Both the position numbers and the translations under genes were made by a program. Under the pieces are notes generated by a model. The model was not told the origin of the DNA, searched no databases, and saw nothing but the letters and a program-made list of their open reading frames with translations. 64,000 nucleotides of DNA, taken from positions 1,194,001 through 1,258,000 of the forward strand of contig JAWQEG010000621.1 in assembly GCA_033782935.1 (NCBI GenBank), written 5' to 3'. Source of the DNA: Petrolisthes cinctipes. Taxonomy: Eukaryota > Arthropoda > Malacostraca > Decapoda > Porcellanidae. Every line of letters starts with the position of its first letter. Within the stretch, counting starts at the first letter, position 1. Shown one piece after another: positions 49,454 through 61,424 of the stretch.

Positions 49454-52400
49454 ATGTTCACTGTACTACAGTGGAATTGTAGAAGTCTTGGGAATAAATT
49501 GAACAACATATCAATATTATTACACACACACAGGCCAGACGTCGTCTGTTTACAGGAGACAGGGTTGGAGAATCACTCTGACCCAACACAATTTAAACAT
49601 TACAACGCATACAGGAGAAATGATGGACACGGAGTAGCAATATACACACACAAATCACATTCACAGACACAAATAACATTAAACACTACTCTGGAAGCCG
49701 TTGCTTGCAGAGTGAAATTACACAACACCTACATATCCATCTGCTCTCTTTACTGTCCGCCACGCGGCCCCATTGACAGTGATTTATTTCATAATTTATT
49801 TAGACAACTTCATGGTAAAAAATTAATACTGGGCGATTTTAATGCCCATCACTGTCAGTGGGGAAGCTTAAGAACTGATGCTCGCGGAGGGCAGATGGCA
49901 GACATTATACTACAATTCAACCTCTGCCTCCTGAACGATGGCCAGGCCACCAGGGTTGACGATCGTTCTGGCAACTTTTCGGCCATCGATTTGTCTCTGG
50001 CCTCCACGGATATACACCAGGATTTTTCTTGGCGTCCTGAGTCCGACTCCCTTGGTAGTGACCACTTTCCCATCTGTCTCTCTTATTCAAATCATACTGT
50101 TTCGGCCCCTTTGGTACCAAAATTCAATTTTAAGAGAGCAGATTGGGGGTCTTTCGGGAGGATCGTCGACCTAGATATATCTGGGGAGACCATAGATGAA
50201 AAGATGCGAAATTTAACACAAAACATCTTACACGCAGCCGAGGTTGCTATTCCCAAAACCTCTATAATTCGAAATAAGCGTGAAGCACATTGGTGGTCAA
50301 CGGATTGCCGAGAGGCATTAAGGAAGCGTAATAGGAGATACAGGATTTTTGACAAACAGCCCACTCAGAACAACTTTATAGCTTACAAACGGGCGAGGGC
50401 TGAGGCAAGGAGAGTAATTAATAGAGCTAAAAGGGACTCTTGGCGGTCGTTTGTGTCCACGGTGAATCGTTTTACACCACTTACAAAAGTCTGGTCCACT
50501 ATAAAGATACTAAATAACAAACGCCCGTATACCCCCATCACCATTCTTCAAGTGGATAATAACATCTACGACGATCCCGTGGACGTAGCAAACGTACTTG
50601 CCAGGAGTTTCTCAAAAGTAAGTAGTTCAGCCAATTACGACCAACGTTTTCTCCATCACAAACGTACGGCTGAACTACAAGAGATAGACTTTGCCACAGA
50701 AGACGTAGACTACCCGTACAACCGAGAGTTTACGATTGACGAACTTCTCCTTGCCCTAAGATCCTGTAAAGACACCAGTCCTGGACCTGACACCATCACG
50801 TACGGTATGATCCGGCATCTTGGCCAGGATAACCTGGTCAAGTTGCTAGCAGTGTACAATTAGATTTGGGTGTCTAACATCTTCCCAAACTCATGGCACT
50901 TTGCGTGGATCATACCGATACCTAAACAGTCTGGTCGTCTTGTGAATCCCAGTTCATTTCGACCTATTGCGTTGACTTCCTGCCTCTGTAAAGTCATGGA
51001 AAGAATGATAAATAATAGGCTACTTTTTGTTTTAGAAGCGAAGGGTTTATTGAGTGATCGACAATGTGGCTTCCGGAAACACCGGAGCACAGATGATCAC
51101 TTGATGAACCTGGAACATTGCATTTCAAAGGCATTTGCCAATAAAGAATTCATGGTAGGGGTGTTCTTGGACATCCATAAAGCCTATGACATGACATGGC
51201 GACACGGTATTCTGATGAAGCTTCACGGTTATGGTTTAAGAGGTAATTTGCCCATTTTCATCAACAACTTTTTGCGTGACAGAACTTTTTCTGTCACCCT
51301 TCCCTGTAACGTAACATCGGACATTTTTGTCCAAGAGAACGGGGTGCCACAGGGAAGCGTGCTTAGTCCTACACTTTTTAACATCATGATCAATGATATT
51401 CTGTCATCAGCTCTAGTTCCCAGGAATCTTAAATACTCGTTGTATGCTGATGATTGTGCAATGTGGCACTCGTCACGTAATGCACAGTTTTCAGTAGGAC
51501 GGATTCAAGCAGCGTTTGATTCTGTCCACCAATGGGCCTTACAGTGGGGCTTTAAGTTTTCCGTTCCTAAGTGTACCGGAGTAATTTTCAGTAAACGTAG
51601 AGTACCTCAAATTAACGTAACGTTAGATGGCCAACCGGTACCATTTCATAATTCTGTTAAATTTTTAGGAATTCATTTTGACCAGAGATTAAATTTTACA
51701 CATCATGTTAATAATTTGCTTGTTCGTTGTGAAAAACCTTTAAATGTCCTTAAGTACCTATCAGGTACCACATGGGGAGCCGACAGGAAATCTTTATTAA
51801 TGGTGTATAAGACCCTTATTCGTACAAAGCTAGACTATGGCTCACAGGTGTATGGATCGGCATCAGATACAACACTAGGAAGATTGGATGTGTACCAGAA
51901 TAGATGTTTACGTGTGTGTTTGGGAGCTCTGAAGTGTACACGTGTAGCTAGGATGGAGGTGGAGGCGAACATACCTCCTCTCCGACTTCGACGGGATCAA
52001 CTCGCCATCAACACCGCAATGTCAACGATCCAGAAGTCGGAGATCGGCAACGTAGCCAGTGCCTCCCTCCAACAACATCACTACCTTCACCATGGAAGAC
52101 GGAGGCCACTGGCTGTGCGCCTCCACCAGCTACAACAACAACTACAAATAGACCTCGGGGACTGTGACAAATTTACCATCAGCAAGATACCACCGTGGGA
52201 GACACCCAACTTCGGCGTCAACACATCGTGGTTACCATCATTGAAAGAAAAGGCGCCGGAGTTGGAGATACACCACCTGTTTGGTGGTATCATCCGCAGT
52301 CACCTGGGGTCTCATCACGTGTACACTGACGGCTCCAAGTCAGATGAAAGTGTGGGTGCGAGTGTATGGTCGAGTGAATGTGAAATTAGGTACAGGTTGC

Positions 52401-53134
52401 CGATACATACATCTGTGTTTACAGCAGAAATTTTTGCAATTGACAAAGCCATAGACTATGCATTAAATTCTCGTTATAATTCAATAGTCATTTTCTCAGA
52501 CTCCAAGTCAGCCCTTCAGGCAATTAACTCATGTCAAACTATTTCCAATGAAATCCAGGGTCGCATCATTAATAAGTTGCACTTATGCAACAAGTCCTTC
52601 ACTCTGATCTGGGTGCCCGGGCATTGTCGTATTTATGGCAATGAACGGGCAGACTTACTTGCAAAATCGGCTGTAGAGCTCGAGGTTACTTGGGACGTCC
52701 CTCGTGATTTACAGTCGTGTCTATCCCTCGGAAAGAAATCAATTAATCTTCTGTGGCAAGGTCAGTGGACCGGACTTAACATCTCTACCATCAAGCTTCA
52801 ACTGGGTAATTGGGCCACTGCCAACCGGCCCAACCGCTTAGAAGAAAGAATCCTCGCAAGAGTGCGAACCAACTGCACCAGGATAACACACTTAGAACCA
52901 TATATAGACAAACGTTTTCCACCGCATTGTAACACCTGCAATGCGGTGTTATCTATCAGTCATATCATCCTGCATTGTCGGCGATTTGTGGGGGAACGTG
53001 CTTCCCTCATAAGTTACTGTGATGCAGTAAAAGTCCCCTTCACACTCTCAGCTCTCTTAGGTGATGGGGATGGTGGTGTGACTGATAAATTGATGACTTT
53101 CTTGAGGGAGACCGAACTGATCAGAGTGATGTGA
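49454..53134 (+). pseudogene. N3 ORF2: endonuclease, RT, RNase H, one stop codon
   Basis: A single frame of about 1227 codons broken only by TAG at 50861-50863 (VYN, stop, IWVSN). Endonuclease: LQWNCRSLGNK, VCLQETGL, LILGDFNAHHCQWG, SLGSDHFPI. RT: FLDIHKAYDMTWRHG (motif A, near 51160), VPQGSVLSPTLFN, LYADDCAMWHS (motif C, near 51440). RNase H: HVYTDGSKSDE (near 52320), TAEIFAIDKA, FSDSKSALQA, WVPGHC, NERADLLAK. C-terminal zinc-type HCNTCNAVLSISHIILHC. All catalytic residues are present. The stop lies between endonuclease and RT, at a position that is Arg in N1. Very recently inactivated, or readable if the stop is suppressed. Confidence 0.92.
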
Positions 53135-53385
53135 CTTTTTATTACTATTGTTGTTACCATTTTGTATGTATTTTTGTCAATTATGAATGTTATAAATTAT
53201 GTTTTGTATATATTGTATATTATGATGTATTAGCTAGGTTTAGCGATTGTCTAAAGTAGGTTTAGCGATTTGTCTGTCTAGGTTTAGCGATTGGCTGGAA
53301 TAGGTATTAGTCTAGTTAGCTATTGGTTGAGTAGGTACATAGATTAGTTTATTAGCTAGGATGTTAAATTAAGAAATAGTATATT

Positions 53386-53896
53386 TGTTGGTGGGTGGTG
53401 TAGCCACCAACTATAAGTTGTGCTGCTACCTAAAGAAGGCTCCTGTGTAAGGGCCACTGTCAGGGTTTCTCCACTACACTTCTCAGCTTCAGGAGCTAGT
53501 GTCTATAACTCTCTTTAAGAAGTGTTAGTGTCTATAACTCTCTTTAAGAAGTGCTCAAGGAAGAGAGAGATTCGGTAAATAGTTCCTTATGATTTAATGT
53601 CAAAATTTAGTTATCACTATATACAATTCTCTGCGTACTTGACGTTAACAAAGCTAAGAGTATTTGGTTATGGTATTAAATGTATAATACATATGTTGTA
53701 TACATGAAATTTTGCAAGAGTATGCAGACAATGATATTACACAAAATGGCAAAGAGAATATGCTGAAAGAAATTGCATAGGCTATCTGCATGAAGGAATG
53801 TAATGGTAAATGAATCACAATACAGGGCTGGTAGATAATTAGAGAATGGTTACACACTCAATCAAAGAAAATCGACCTATTTTATGGTACACTACA
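53386..53896 (-). repeat. 3' LTR of the young gypsy element
   Basis: 511 bp. On the minus strand it starts TGTAGTGTACC and ends CCACCAACA. Differs from 58010-58520 at about two bases near 53572-53577. Confidence 0.93.
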
Positions 53897-54099
53897 ATAC
53901 TCCCCCCCTAGTTTCGAGGAAGGAGGAACGATACTCTTGTGTGTCGTAGTTTGTTGTTTCCAGCATGTGTTGGAGGAACAGTCACTTGCACTGCTTGCAG
54001 CATCTGGTCCGGATTCAGGATATAAGCAGGCTTGACCCGGTCTACGGCCACAACTTCTTGAGAACCATGTTTGTCGATGGTGAAGTTCTTCCTCGTCCT

Positions 54100-56945
54100 G
54101 CGAACTACTTGGAAGGGGCCCTGATATGGCTGCTGAAGGGGCCTTTTGACTGCATCGACTCTAACAAAGACGTGTGTCTTCCAGGTCCTGGTGAACGAAG
54201 GTCTTCGAGTTGGACGTACGAGGCTGCACTGGCTGGAGGCACTTCATGGTATTTTTCAGGTGTGTTGCAAAGTCCTGAACGCTGCAAGGCTCGGGGTCTG
54301 GTGTGGCAGAGAGAAGCTCACCTGGGAGCCTGAGCGTAGAGCCATATACAAGCTCAGCAGAGGAGTTGTGCAGATCCGTTTTGAGTGAAGTTCTGATGCC
54401 AAGGAGGACCAATCTTCTCTCTGGGCTGAAGCTGCCAGGGAAGATTTCAGCTGGCGGTGGAATCGTTCGACCGTTCCGTTGGCCTGTGGGTGATTGCTGG
54501 CGGTCCTGTATTGGCGGATGCCAAGGAGTATCATGACCTTATTCCACACGCCTGACTCAAACTGACCACCTCGGTCAGAAGTAAGGATTAGAGGCACACC
54601 AAACCTGGACACCCATGTAGTGATGAAGGCACGTGCAACAGTATCCGTGGTGATGTCGGTGAGAGGTACTGCCTCAGGCCAGCGTGTGAAGCGGTCCACA
54701 CAGGTGAGTAAATATCGATAGCCATTAGAGTAGGGAAGTGGTCCAACGAGGTCTATGTGGACATGGTCAAATCTCTCGGTGACTGGCGTAAAGGTGGCTG
54801 CAGGAGAGTGTGTATGGCGTGTGATCTTGGAAGCTTGACAGCGTATACATGTGCGTGCCCAGTGTCTGACGTCTTTATTTATGCCCTCCCATATGAAGCG
54901 GGAAGACATCATCTGGTGCGAGGCACGGATTCCAGGGTGTGAGAGGTCATGTAACTTCTTGAAGAGCTGGTGTCGATGTTTCTCTGGTATGTATGGACGG
55001 AGAGTGTCGGTGGAGGTGTCAGCGTACAGTGTGACCTGGGTGTCTGGAAGTGTAATCTTCTTCATCTGTAGTGCAGGGTTATCCAACAGTCGCTGTAGCT
55101 CAGCGTCACCGACTTGATCAGCAGCAATGGTGGCATAGTCGATGGGAGAAGATTTTACAGTACTGATGTTTCGAGAGAGGGCATCAGCTGGGGCATTGTC
55201 GGCACCTTTGACGTATCGTATATCCGTGGTAAACTGGGCAATGTAGTCCATGTGGCGCATTTGTCGTGGGGTGTAAGATTCCTTATTTCTGAGAAATGCT
55301 GTAGTGAGTGGCTTGTGGTCAGTGTAGATGTGGAAACTGCGTCCCTCGATGAAGTAGCGAAAACGCTTGACAGCTTTGAAGGTGGCAAGTAGCTCCCTGT
55401 CATAGGCGCTATACTTCGACTCCGCCGAGGTGAATTTCTTGGAAAAGAAGGCAATTGGCTTCCAGTATGTACCAACACGCTGTTGTAGGACGGCACCAAC
55501 ACCAATGTTTGAGGCGTCTGTAGCAATTGAAGTTTCTGTGTCTGGTGCAGGGAAAGAGAGCGTGGCAGCGTCGCTGAGGGCCTGTTTTGTTGAGAGGAAG
55601 GCCGCTTCTGCTTCTTCAGTCCAGACGAGGGTAACAGATTGACCTCTCTTGCAAGGTTTAATCATGTCATACAATGGTCGTAGCAGGAGTGAGCAGTGTG
55701 GAATGAAGCGGTTATAGTAATTAACCATCCCAAGGAACTCCTTGAGCTGGCGTTGGGTAGATGGCCTGGGAAACTGCTGGATGGACTCGCACTTTGAGGG
55801 AAGTGGAGCAATGCCTGTTGGAGAGACTGTGTGACCTAGGAACTCAAGGGATGTCACACCGAGTTCGGACTTGTCTGTGTTGATTTGGATGCCATAATCT
55901 TGCAGTCTCTGGAGGACTTGGCGGAGGTGTTGTTTGTGGCTGGCTTCATCAGGACTAGCAATGAGAAGGTCATCTATGTAGGCAAAACAGTAGGGTAGAC
56001 CTCGAAGGACCTCATCTATGAAGCGTTGAAACGTTTGTGCCGCGTTCCGCAATCCAAAGGGCATCCGGACGTATTCAAACATGCCAAAAGGTGTGATAAT
56101 GGCCGTCTTCGGGATGTCAGCGGGATGGACTGGAATCTGATGAAATGCTTTGACGAGGTCGATCCGAGAGAAGATAGTGGAACCTGAGAGTTGGGAAGTG
56201 AACTCTTGAATGTTGGGCACAGGATATCTATCTTCCACGGTGCGTGAATTGAGGGCACGGTAGTCACCACAAGGTCGTATGTCTCCGGTCTTCTTAGGAA
56301 CAATGTGAAGAGCCGACGACCAGTTGCTGCTGCTGGGCCGTATAATGCCTTTACTCATCAGAGATTCGAACTCGGCTTTGGCTTTCTTATAACGCTCAGG
56401 GGCTAAGCGTCGGGCCTTGGCATGCACTGGGGGTCCGGTAGTCTCTATATGATGAGTCACGTGATGCTTGGCAGGTATGCTGGATGAGTAGGGTTGTGTC
56501 AGCATAGGGAATGACTTGAGGAGGTCAGCAAACTTGTGGTCATGGTTGATAGCAGACAGGTGTGTGCTGTCACCAGGTGCTGGCTGTGCATTTGTAAAGA
56601 TATCTGTGAATGGGTCGACCAATTTTTGTCCTCTTACGTCTACCATCAGGTTGAAGTGACGGAGAAAATCAGCACCAAGGATGGCTTGTGACACTGCTCC
56701 TACGTAGAATGTCCATTGAAAAGAGCTGCGAAGGTTCAGATCCAGATGCAATGTTTGCCGCGAGTATACAGGTATCTTGGTACCATTAGCAGCATAGAGA
56801 TGCAGAGAAGGAGGTAGCGACCGCTGGCTGGCTGTAGCAGGGAGGACACTTACGTCGGCACCGGTGTCTACCAGGAACTTGGTATGGGACCGGCGATCAA
56901 AGATGTGGAGCAGCGTAGACTGAGTATGGCAAACATTACGCTGCG
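54100..56945 (-). pseudogene. Young gypsy pol (PR-RT-RNase H-IN)
   Basis: Protease: [13 protein letters not shown] (near 56870). [32 protein letters not shown] and [11 protein letters not shown], catalytic residues intact. RNase [15 protein letters not shown] and YTDHKPL. Integrase: [10 protein letters not shown] zinc region, [24 protein letters not shown] and NGTVERFHR. The long frame ends at 54256. Near 54395-54410 a one-base shift moves the conserved LVLLGIRTS stretch to another frame, and a second shift lies near 54170, so the integrase C-terminal domain is broken. Pol lies in the -1 frame relative to the preceding gag piece, whose stop overlaps it near 56946. Confidence 0.9.
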
Positions 56946-57272
56946 TTAATGTTCGCCGTTGTTGTTTGACGCCATGTAGCTGCAGGGCTTTTCACACTTG
57001 AGAGCCTTATCCCTAAACCTGCGATGGTAGTAGCAGAAGTTTGAAGTGCTCCTTGAACGTGAACGCTGGTGTTGGCGGTTTGGCGTCGAGGGTCGGGAAC
57101 TTGGGTGGTTGTTGATTTGTTTCTTCAGGTTGCTGACTTCCATTGTAAGCTGGGAAATTAGATTGGCGAGCTGGGCAATTTGGGAATTTTCTTGGTTGCA
57201 GAAAGCACGGGCTCTCATGGCTACTGCAGTGGCAGTGTGGTTGCCTGAGTTTGAGAGATCCTCAGTAGACAT
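56946..57272 (-). pseudogene. Young gypsy gag, C-terminal fragment only
   Basis: 108 codons: a leucine-rich heptad stretch (IAQLANLISQLTMEV), a basic Arg/Ser region, and a [18 protein letters not shown] zinc-type motif common in insect gypsy Gag. A normal capsid region of some 200 residues should precede it and is absent. Confidence 0.7.
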
Positions 57273-57429
57273 ACTGGTTAGTGAACTCAGGGTGTAAATG
57301 CTGACGAGGGTTACCTGATATCACGGCAGCTGCGTTAGTCAGGTTATATCAGTATGCTGCTGAATACACTGGCACTGTAATTCACACACAAGGCACTAAT
57401 AATAAAGGACAATACACTGTCCAGAGTGA

Positions 57430-57597
57430 AACACTGTAATCCAGGGTGAGGCACTGTAATCCAAGGTGAAGCACTGTAATCCAAGGCGAAGCACTGTAAT
57501 CCAAGGTGAAGCACTGTAATCCAAGGTGAAGCACTGTAATCCAGGGTGAAGCACTGTAATCCAGGGTGAAGCACTGTAATCCAAGGTGAAGCACTGT
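57430..57597 (-). repeat. 20-bp tandem repeat in the gypsy leader
   Basis: About eight copies of a 20-bp unit (GCACTGTAATCCAAGGTGAA and close variants) where gag N-terminal coding sequence is expected. A second longer duplication (GACTGCAGGGCAAAGGCGTT, 57809 and 57879) lies upstream. Confidence 0.9.
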
Positions 57598-58009
57598 TGC
57601 TGGTAGCTAGACTGCCGCGAGTACCAGTGGTGTATAGGTGTTGGATGGCAGGCAGCAACGGCGTAGTTGGAGGCTTACAGATGGCTGCTGTGGACTGGTG
57701 ATGCCTCGGGGTTCGTAGCGATAATGTAGATAGGATGGACAGTGGCACTGTGGCGGGAGCAACAGCTGCACAGGAGAGGTAGCAACTCAAGTCACCTCTT
57801 GATGGTGACTGCAGGGCAAAGGCGTTCTTGTAGACTATTGGAGGGTAGCGGCAGCACTCCAGGTCACTACTTGATAGTGACTGCAGGGCAAAGGCGTTCT
57901 TGTAGACTGCAGCTTGATCCACTCTTGTTGGCGATCGCGGCAGCTGCACTCTCCGGGGGTCACCACTTGTTGGTGATTGCTGCAGCTGCTCTCTCCGGGG
58001 GTCACCACT

Positions 58010-58520
58010 TGTTGGTGGGTGGTGTAGCCACCAACTATAAGTTGTGCTGCTACCTAAAGAAGGCTCCTGTGTAAGGGCCACTGTCAGGGTTTCTCCACTA
58101 CACTTCTCAGCTTCAGGAGCTAGTGTCTATAACTCTCTTTAAGAAGTGTTAGTGTCTATAACTCTCTTTAAGAAGTGCTCAAGGAAGAGAGAGATGCGGT
58201 GAATAGTTCCTTATGATTTAATGTCAAAATTTAGTTATCACTATATACAATTCTCTGCGTACTTGACGTTAACAAAGCTAAGAGTATTTGGTTATGGTAT
58301 TAAATGTATAATACATATGTTGTATACATGAAATTTTGCAAGAGTATGCAGACAATGATATTACACAAAATGGCAAAGAGAATATGCTGAAAGAAATTGC
58401 ATAGGCTATCTGCATGAAGGAATGTAATGGTAAATGAATCACAATACAGGGCTGGTAGATAATTAGAGAATGGTTACACACTCAATCAAAGAAAATCGAC
58501 CTATTTTATGGTACACTACA
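58010..58520 (-). repeat. 5' LTR of the young gypsy element
   Basis: 511 bp, partner of 53386-53896. Followed on the plus strand by TATT and the rest of the N3 3' UTR. Confidence 0.93.
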
Positions 58521-58599
58521 TATTTGTATAAAAGTACAAAATAGAAAAATTATTATATTAGTTAAGTTTTTAAGTTCAAATGTAATAATAATAATAATG

Positions 58600-58632
<33 letters not shown>

Positions 58633-58639
58633 TGCAGAA

Positions 58640-58731
58640 AGTTAAAATTAAAATTAATAATAAATAAAAAAAAAAAAAAAAATTAAAAAAAAATAAAAGG
58701 CCTTAATGACCAACACCATGGTCGATAGGCC

Positions 58732-58765
<34 letters not shown>
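58640..58765 (+). mobile_element. 5'-truncated 3' end of a cold-shock retroposon relative
   Basis: Ends with a nested hairpin at 58699-58734 (GGCCT/AGGCC outer, GACCA/TGGTC inner) and a run of about 28 A. The end of the unit at 60069-60106 shares GCCTTAATG and GATAGGC at the same places, so the two are probably the same family. Confidence 0.5.
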
Positions 58766-58767
<2 letters not shown>

Positions 58768-58794
58768 CAAGGTAGCGTCAGTCCACACACAGCC

Positions 58795-59898
58795 ATGGCC
58801 CTATCAACACCTCTACCTGCTAACACCACTTCCCCTGCCGACCGTCTTGTTGGCAGGGTGAAGTGGTTTAACCATCTTCAGGGCTATGGTTTTATTACTG
58901 CCAACAACCTGGGCTACTTCGTCCACAGGGAGGACATCCTTCTCTCTGCCGCCACCACCTCACCACCATCCTTGAGGGACGGAGAGGAGGTGTCCTTCAC
59001 TGTGGAGGAAAGGAGGAAGGGCGTGGAGGCTACCACCGTAGGCGGACCTGATGGTGGGCAGGTTCTGGGCTCACTCCACGCCCATGGGAGGAGGACGGCC
59101 GACGTCCAACCACCTCTGCAGCGACGGCAGCAGCACGCAGACCTCGTCACCGTCTGCACTAAGACTGCTGTTGCCTTAGCTGCCGAAGGACTAAGTCGTC
59201 TATCAGACATCCTCCAAGACGTCTTCAGGAGAAATGGCTTACCAACGATCGCCATTTCTCCTGAGCTACAACCACCCACCACCACCACCACCACCACTAC
59301 CAAGAAACGAGGCAGCAAGAAGGCACGGGGGAGGAGCAGTGCAGACGCGGCACCTTCCCTATATCCGGCCAACCCTCGTCGCCGGTTAATGCTGCCTCTC
59401 CCACTCAACCAGGCGAACAGTGGGAGGGCGCCACCACCTTCACCACCGCCATCGTCGCCACCACCGTCATCGCCACCACCACCGCCGTCGTCACCACCAC
59501 CACCATAACCGTCCCAACCACCTATGTCGTCACCACCACAGGAGATGGAGACAGAGGAGGAAGACGACGACAAGGAAACAAGGGCCTCCACCCCCGGAAG
59601 TGAGAGTGAACTGGAGGACGAAGGGGAACGCCGGAAGAGGAGGAGGAGGGGGACTAAGGACAGTAAGACAGCTGAGCCACCAGTCCCACCGAAGTATGTC
59701 AACATACGGTGGTATCTGTCTGCCTCACCCCGCCTCGACCTCTTCCGGCAAAACATAAAAAAACACCAAGACCCCGACGCCTTCCAGTTCAGGGAAAGGT
59801 GGAACCGGTCCAACATACCTTTCAGACCAAAACCTTTCTCAAAGTCCTTAACATCAACCAACAACAACACCAACAACAACAGCAGCAACAACAAATAA
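58795..59898 (+). CDS. Cold-shock (Y-box-like) domain protein with low-complexity tail
   Basis: From ATG 58795, residues 18-86 form a cold-shock domain: VGRVKWFNHLQGYGFIT (RNP-1-like), GYFVHREDI (RNP-2-like), DGEEVSFTVEE and KGVEATTVGGPDGG. These match Y-box proteins. After it come a Leu-rich stretch, a Thr run, a basic segment and a Pro/Ser repeat, then TAA at 59506-59508. The same frame continues at once with an acidic then Arg-rich segment and a conserved-looking patch (NIRWYLSASPRLDLFRQN), ending at 59898. One nonsense codon may therefore split a 368-residue protein. Cold-shock domains bind single-stranded nucleic acid and act as chaperones, the role usual for ORF1 of retrotransposons. 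Host retrocopy is the alternative. Confidence 0.75.
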
Positions 59899-59974
59899 CA
59901 CCATCACCGCTACTACCACCATCACCACCGCTACCACCACCACCATCAACACCGCTACCACCATCACCACCGCT

Positions 59975-60005
<31 letters not shown>

Positions 60006-60043
60006 TCACCACCATCATTACCGCCACCACCAATAGTCGAATA
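59899..60043. repeat. (CCACCATCA)-type simple repeat
   Basis: CAC/CAT triplet repeats inside the cold-shock retroposon, following its reading frame. Confidence 0.9.
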
Positions 60044-60126
60044 ATACAGGATATAATAAGTAACAGTGATGCCTTAATGCCCATAAGGAGGTGATAGGCA
60101 AAAAAAACAACAAAGTCAAGTCAAGT

Positions 60127-60601
60127 TCAAGGTAGGACTCCACAGAGCGCTTTCATATTGTGTACATATCTTGTGTTGTGTATCAGTCTTCCACCAGGAT
60201 CTTCTCAGGGTATCTCTTACCTCTGCCCACCTCTTACTTCATTGTGCTGAGTATACATATATATTACTTTTACCTCTGCCTTCTCCTTGCATATACTGTA
60301 AGTGTAGCCTAGACAAATAGGACATCAGTTTAGGTCTGTGAATTATATAGGTGGTGTTACTTGTATTCGTGGTATTTAATATTTTGCAATGTATGTTTTC
60401 CTTTGTTTATATTAATTTATGTGTTGTTAATAATATAATTATACTGTTAAAATTACTTTATCTTTCTCCATGGACTTAAGTTATACTGATGTTGCAGTCG
60501 GAACTGTAAAGCGTTCACTCTTCAATCTTAAACCTAGTGTTGGGCCCAATCTCCGGGCATGGCCAGTAGAGATTGGAGTAACAAGGACGTTGGGCGTAAC
60601 A
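60127..60601 (+). repeat. Probable 5' LTR (3' part) of a third gypsy element
   Basis: Sequence ends GGGCGTAACA at 60601 and is followed after four bases by TGGCGACCTCGCC (from 60606), a primer-binding-site type common in gypsy elements. The left edge is unclear because the cold-shock unit is inserted nearby; TGTTACTTG at 60353 is one possible start. Confidence 0.5.
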
Positions 60602-61424
60602 TTAATGGCGACCTCGCCAGGATTTTCGGATCGTTAAGTAAATCCTATTCTATTACTGTGTAACTGTTGGGATTCAAGATACTTATATATTTTTTGTCTG
60701 TGGTACAGTGTTGTAATTATCTTGGTTGGCAGAAAAGCACTTTCAAAGTGTATTTCCTTGCTTGTGTGTGCGGCTACACAAAAGGGCACTTTCTTTTCGA
60801 AAGCCAGACGAATTGTGTTATGGTTTTCATCTCTAGGACAATTTAAAGTGTTAAATATATTCGTTTAGTCATTAATTCTATTTCAGAATTGGGGAAGACG
60901 GGTGTTTTATCATTCATATATAATTTTTCTTGTGAAAAATCTGGAGTACCTCACGTAACACACTCATCGTTTGGAAGTTGTCCTAACCAAACCTTGTCTT
61001 GTACAGTGCTCCTCAGTGTATCCCCCTACCACAGAGCTACACACATAGAGCGCTTAACCCCCCCCCCCCCTGGCGTGTCACCACCGGAAGTGGGTTGGCG
61101 GCCATGATAAGTGGCCCTTCCCCTCAACCTGCCAGCCCTGGTAGCTTATGCCAGGGTAAGATATTATTTCATTTATTCGGTCTTTCATTGATGATATGGT
61201 ATATTAACTACATTATAGTGACTCACAATATATGAAGAAGTATTTCTTTAACCGATATATCAGTGAATGGCTGATTAAATATAAATACATTTCGGTTAAA
61301 TGGTGAAATGAGTTAGATAAACAAAACTATCGTTGGCACTCATCCACAGTCACCTTCTTATAATATATATATATACAACGTACTTAATCTCTATTATGAT
61401 AAGTATTTTATGTTCACATTGTTC

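Larger units (their letters stand above)
53386..58520 (-). mobile_element. Young Ty3/gypsy element inserted in N3
   Basis: 5135 bp, minus strand. LTRs of 511 bp each (53386-53896 and 58010-58520) differ at about two visible positions. The 4-bp duplication TATT (53382-53385 and 58521-58524) flanks it. A purine tract next to the 3' LTR (complement of 53897-53912, AGGGGGGGAG) serves as PPT. A TGGTGACCCC segment next to the 5' LTR (complement near 57997-58007) fits a primer-binding site. Pol is nearly complete, but gag is mostly missing and replaced by short tandem repeats. Probably mobilised in trans or damaged soon after insertion. Confidence 0.93.
48100..58631 (+). mobile_element. I-like non-LTR retrotransposon (N3), split by a gypsy element
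   Basis: 5' region with Pro/His-coding leader, ORF1 (48263-49447), ORF2 (49454-53134), and a 3' UTR resuming at 58521 after the gypsy insertion. It ends in a (TAA)n run (about 58580-58631), the tail type of I elements. Without the 5135-bp insertion and one TATT it is about 5.4 kb. Only one nonsense codon in ORF2 and a probable early ORF1 frameshift separate it from an intact element. The 5' end is not fixed because no TSD was found. Confidence 0.85.
58776..60125 (+). mobile_element. Retroposon-like unit encoding a cold-shock-domain protein
   Basis: Flanked by the 10-bp direct repeat TTCAAGGTAG (58766-58775 and 60126-60135). It starts CGTCAGTCC, has an ATG after 19 bases, and ends with a hairpin (GCCT/AGGC) followed by an A-rich tail (AAAAAAAACAACAAAG). 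Variable-length TSD plus A-rich tail fit target-primed reverse transcription. No RT is encoded, so it would depend on another element, or is a retrocopy. A second, truncated copy of its 3' end sits just upstream. Confidence 0.68.

Noticed and set aside
57344..58081. 245-codon minus-strand frame with repeated SPWITVLH
   Set aside because: Produced by the 20-bp tandem repeat in the gypsy leader, open in three frames; not a protein family.
58914..59894. 326-codon minus-strand frame opposite the cold-shock gene
   Set aside because: Gly/Ser/Val-rich antisense of the Pro/Thr repeats; the plus frame has a real domain.
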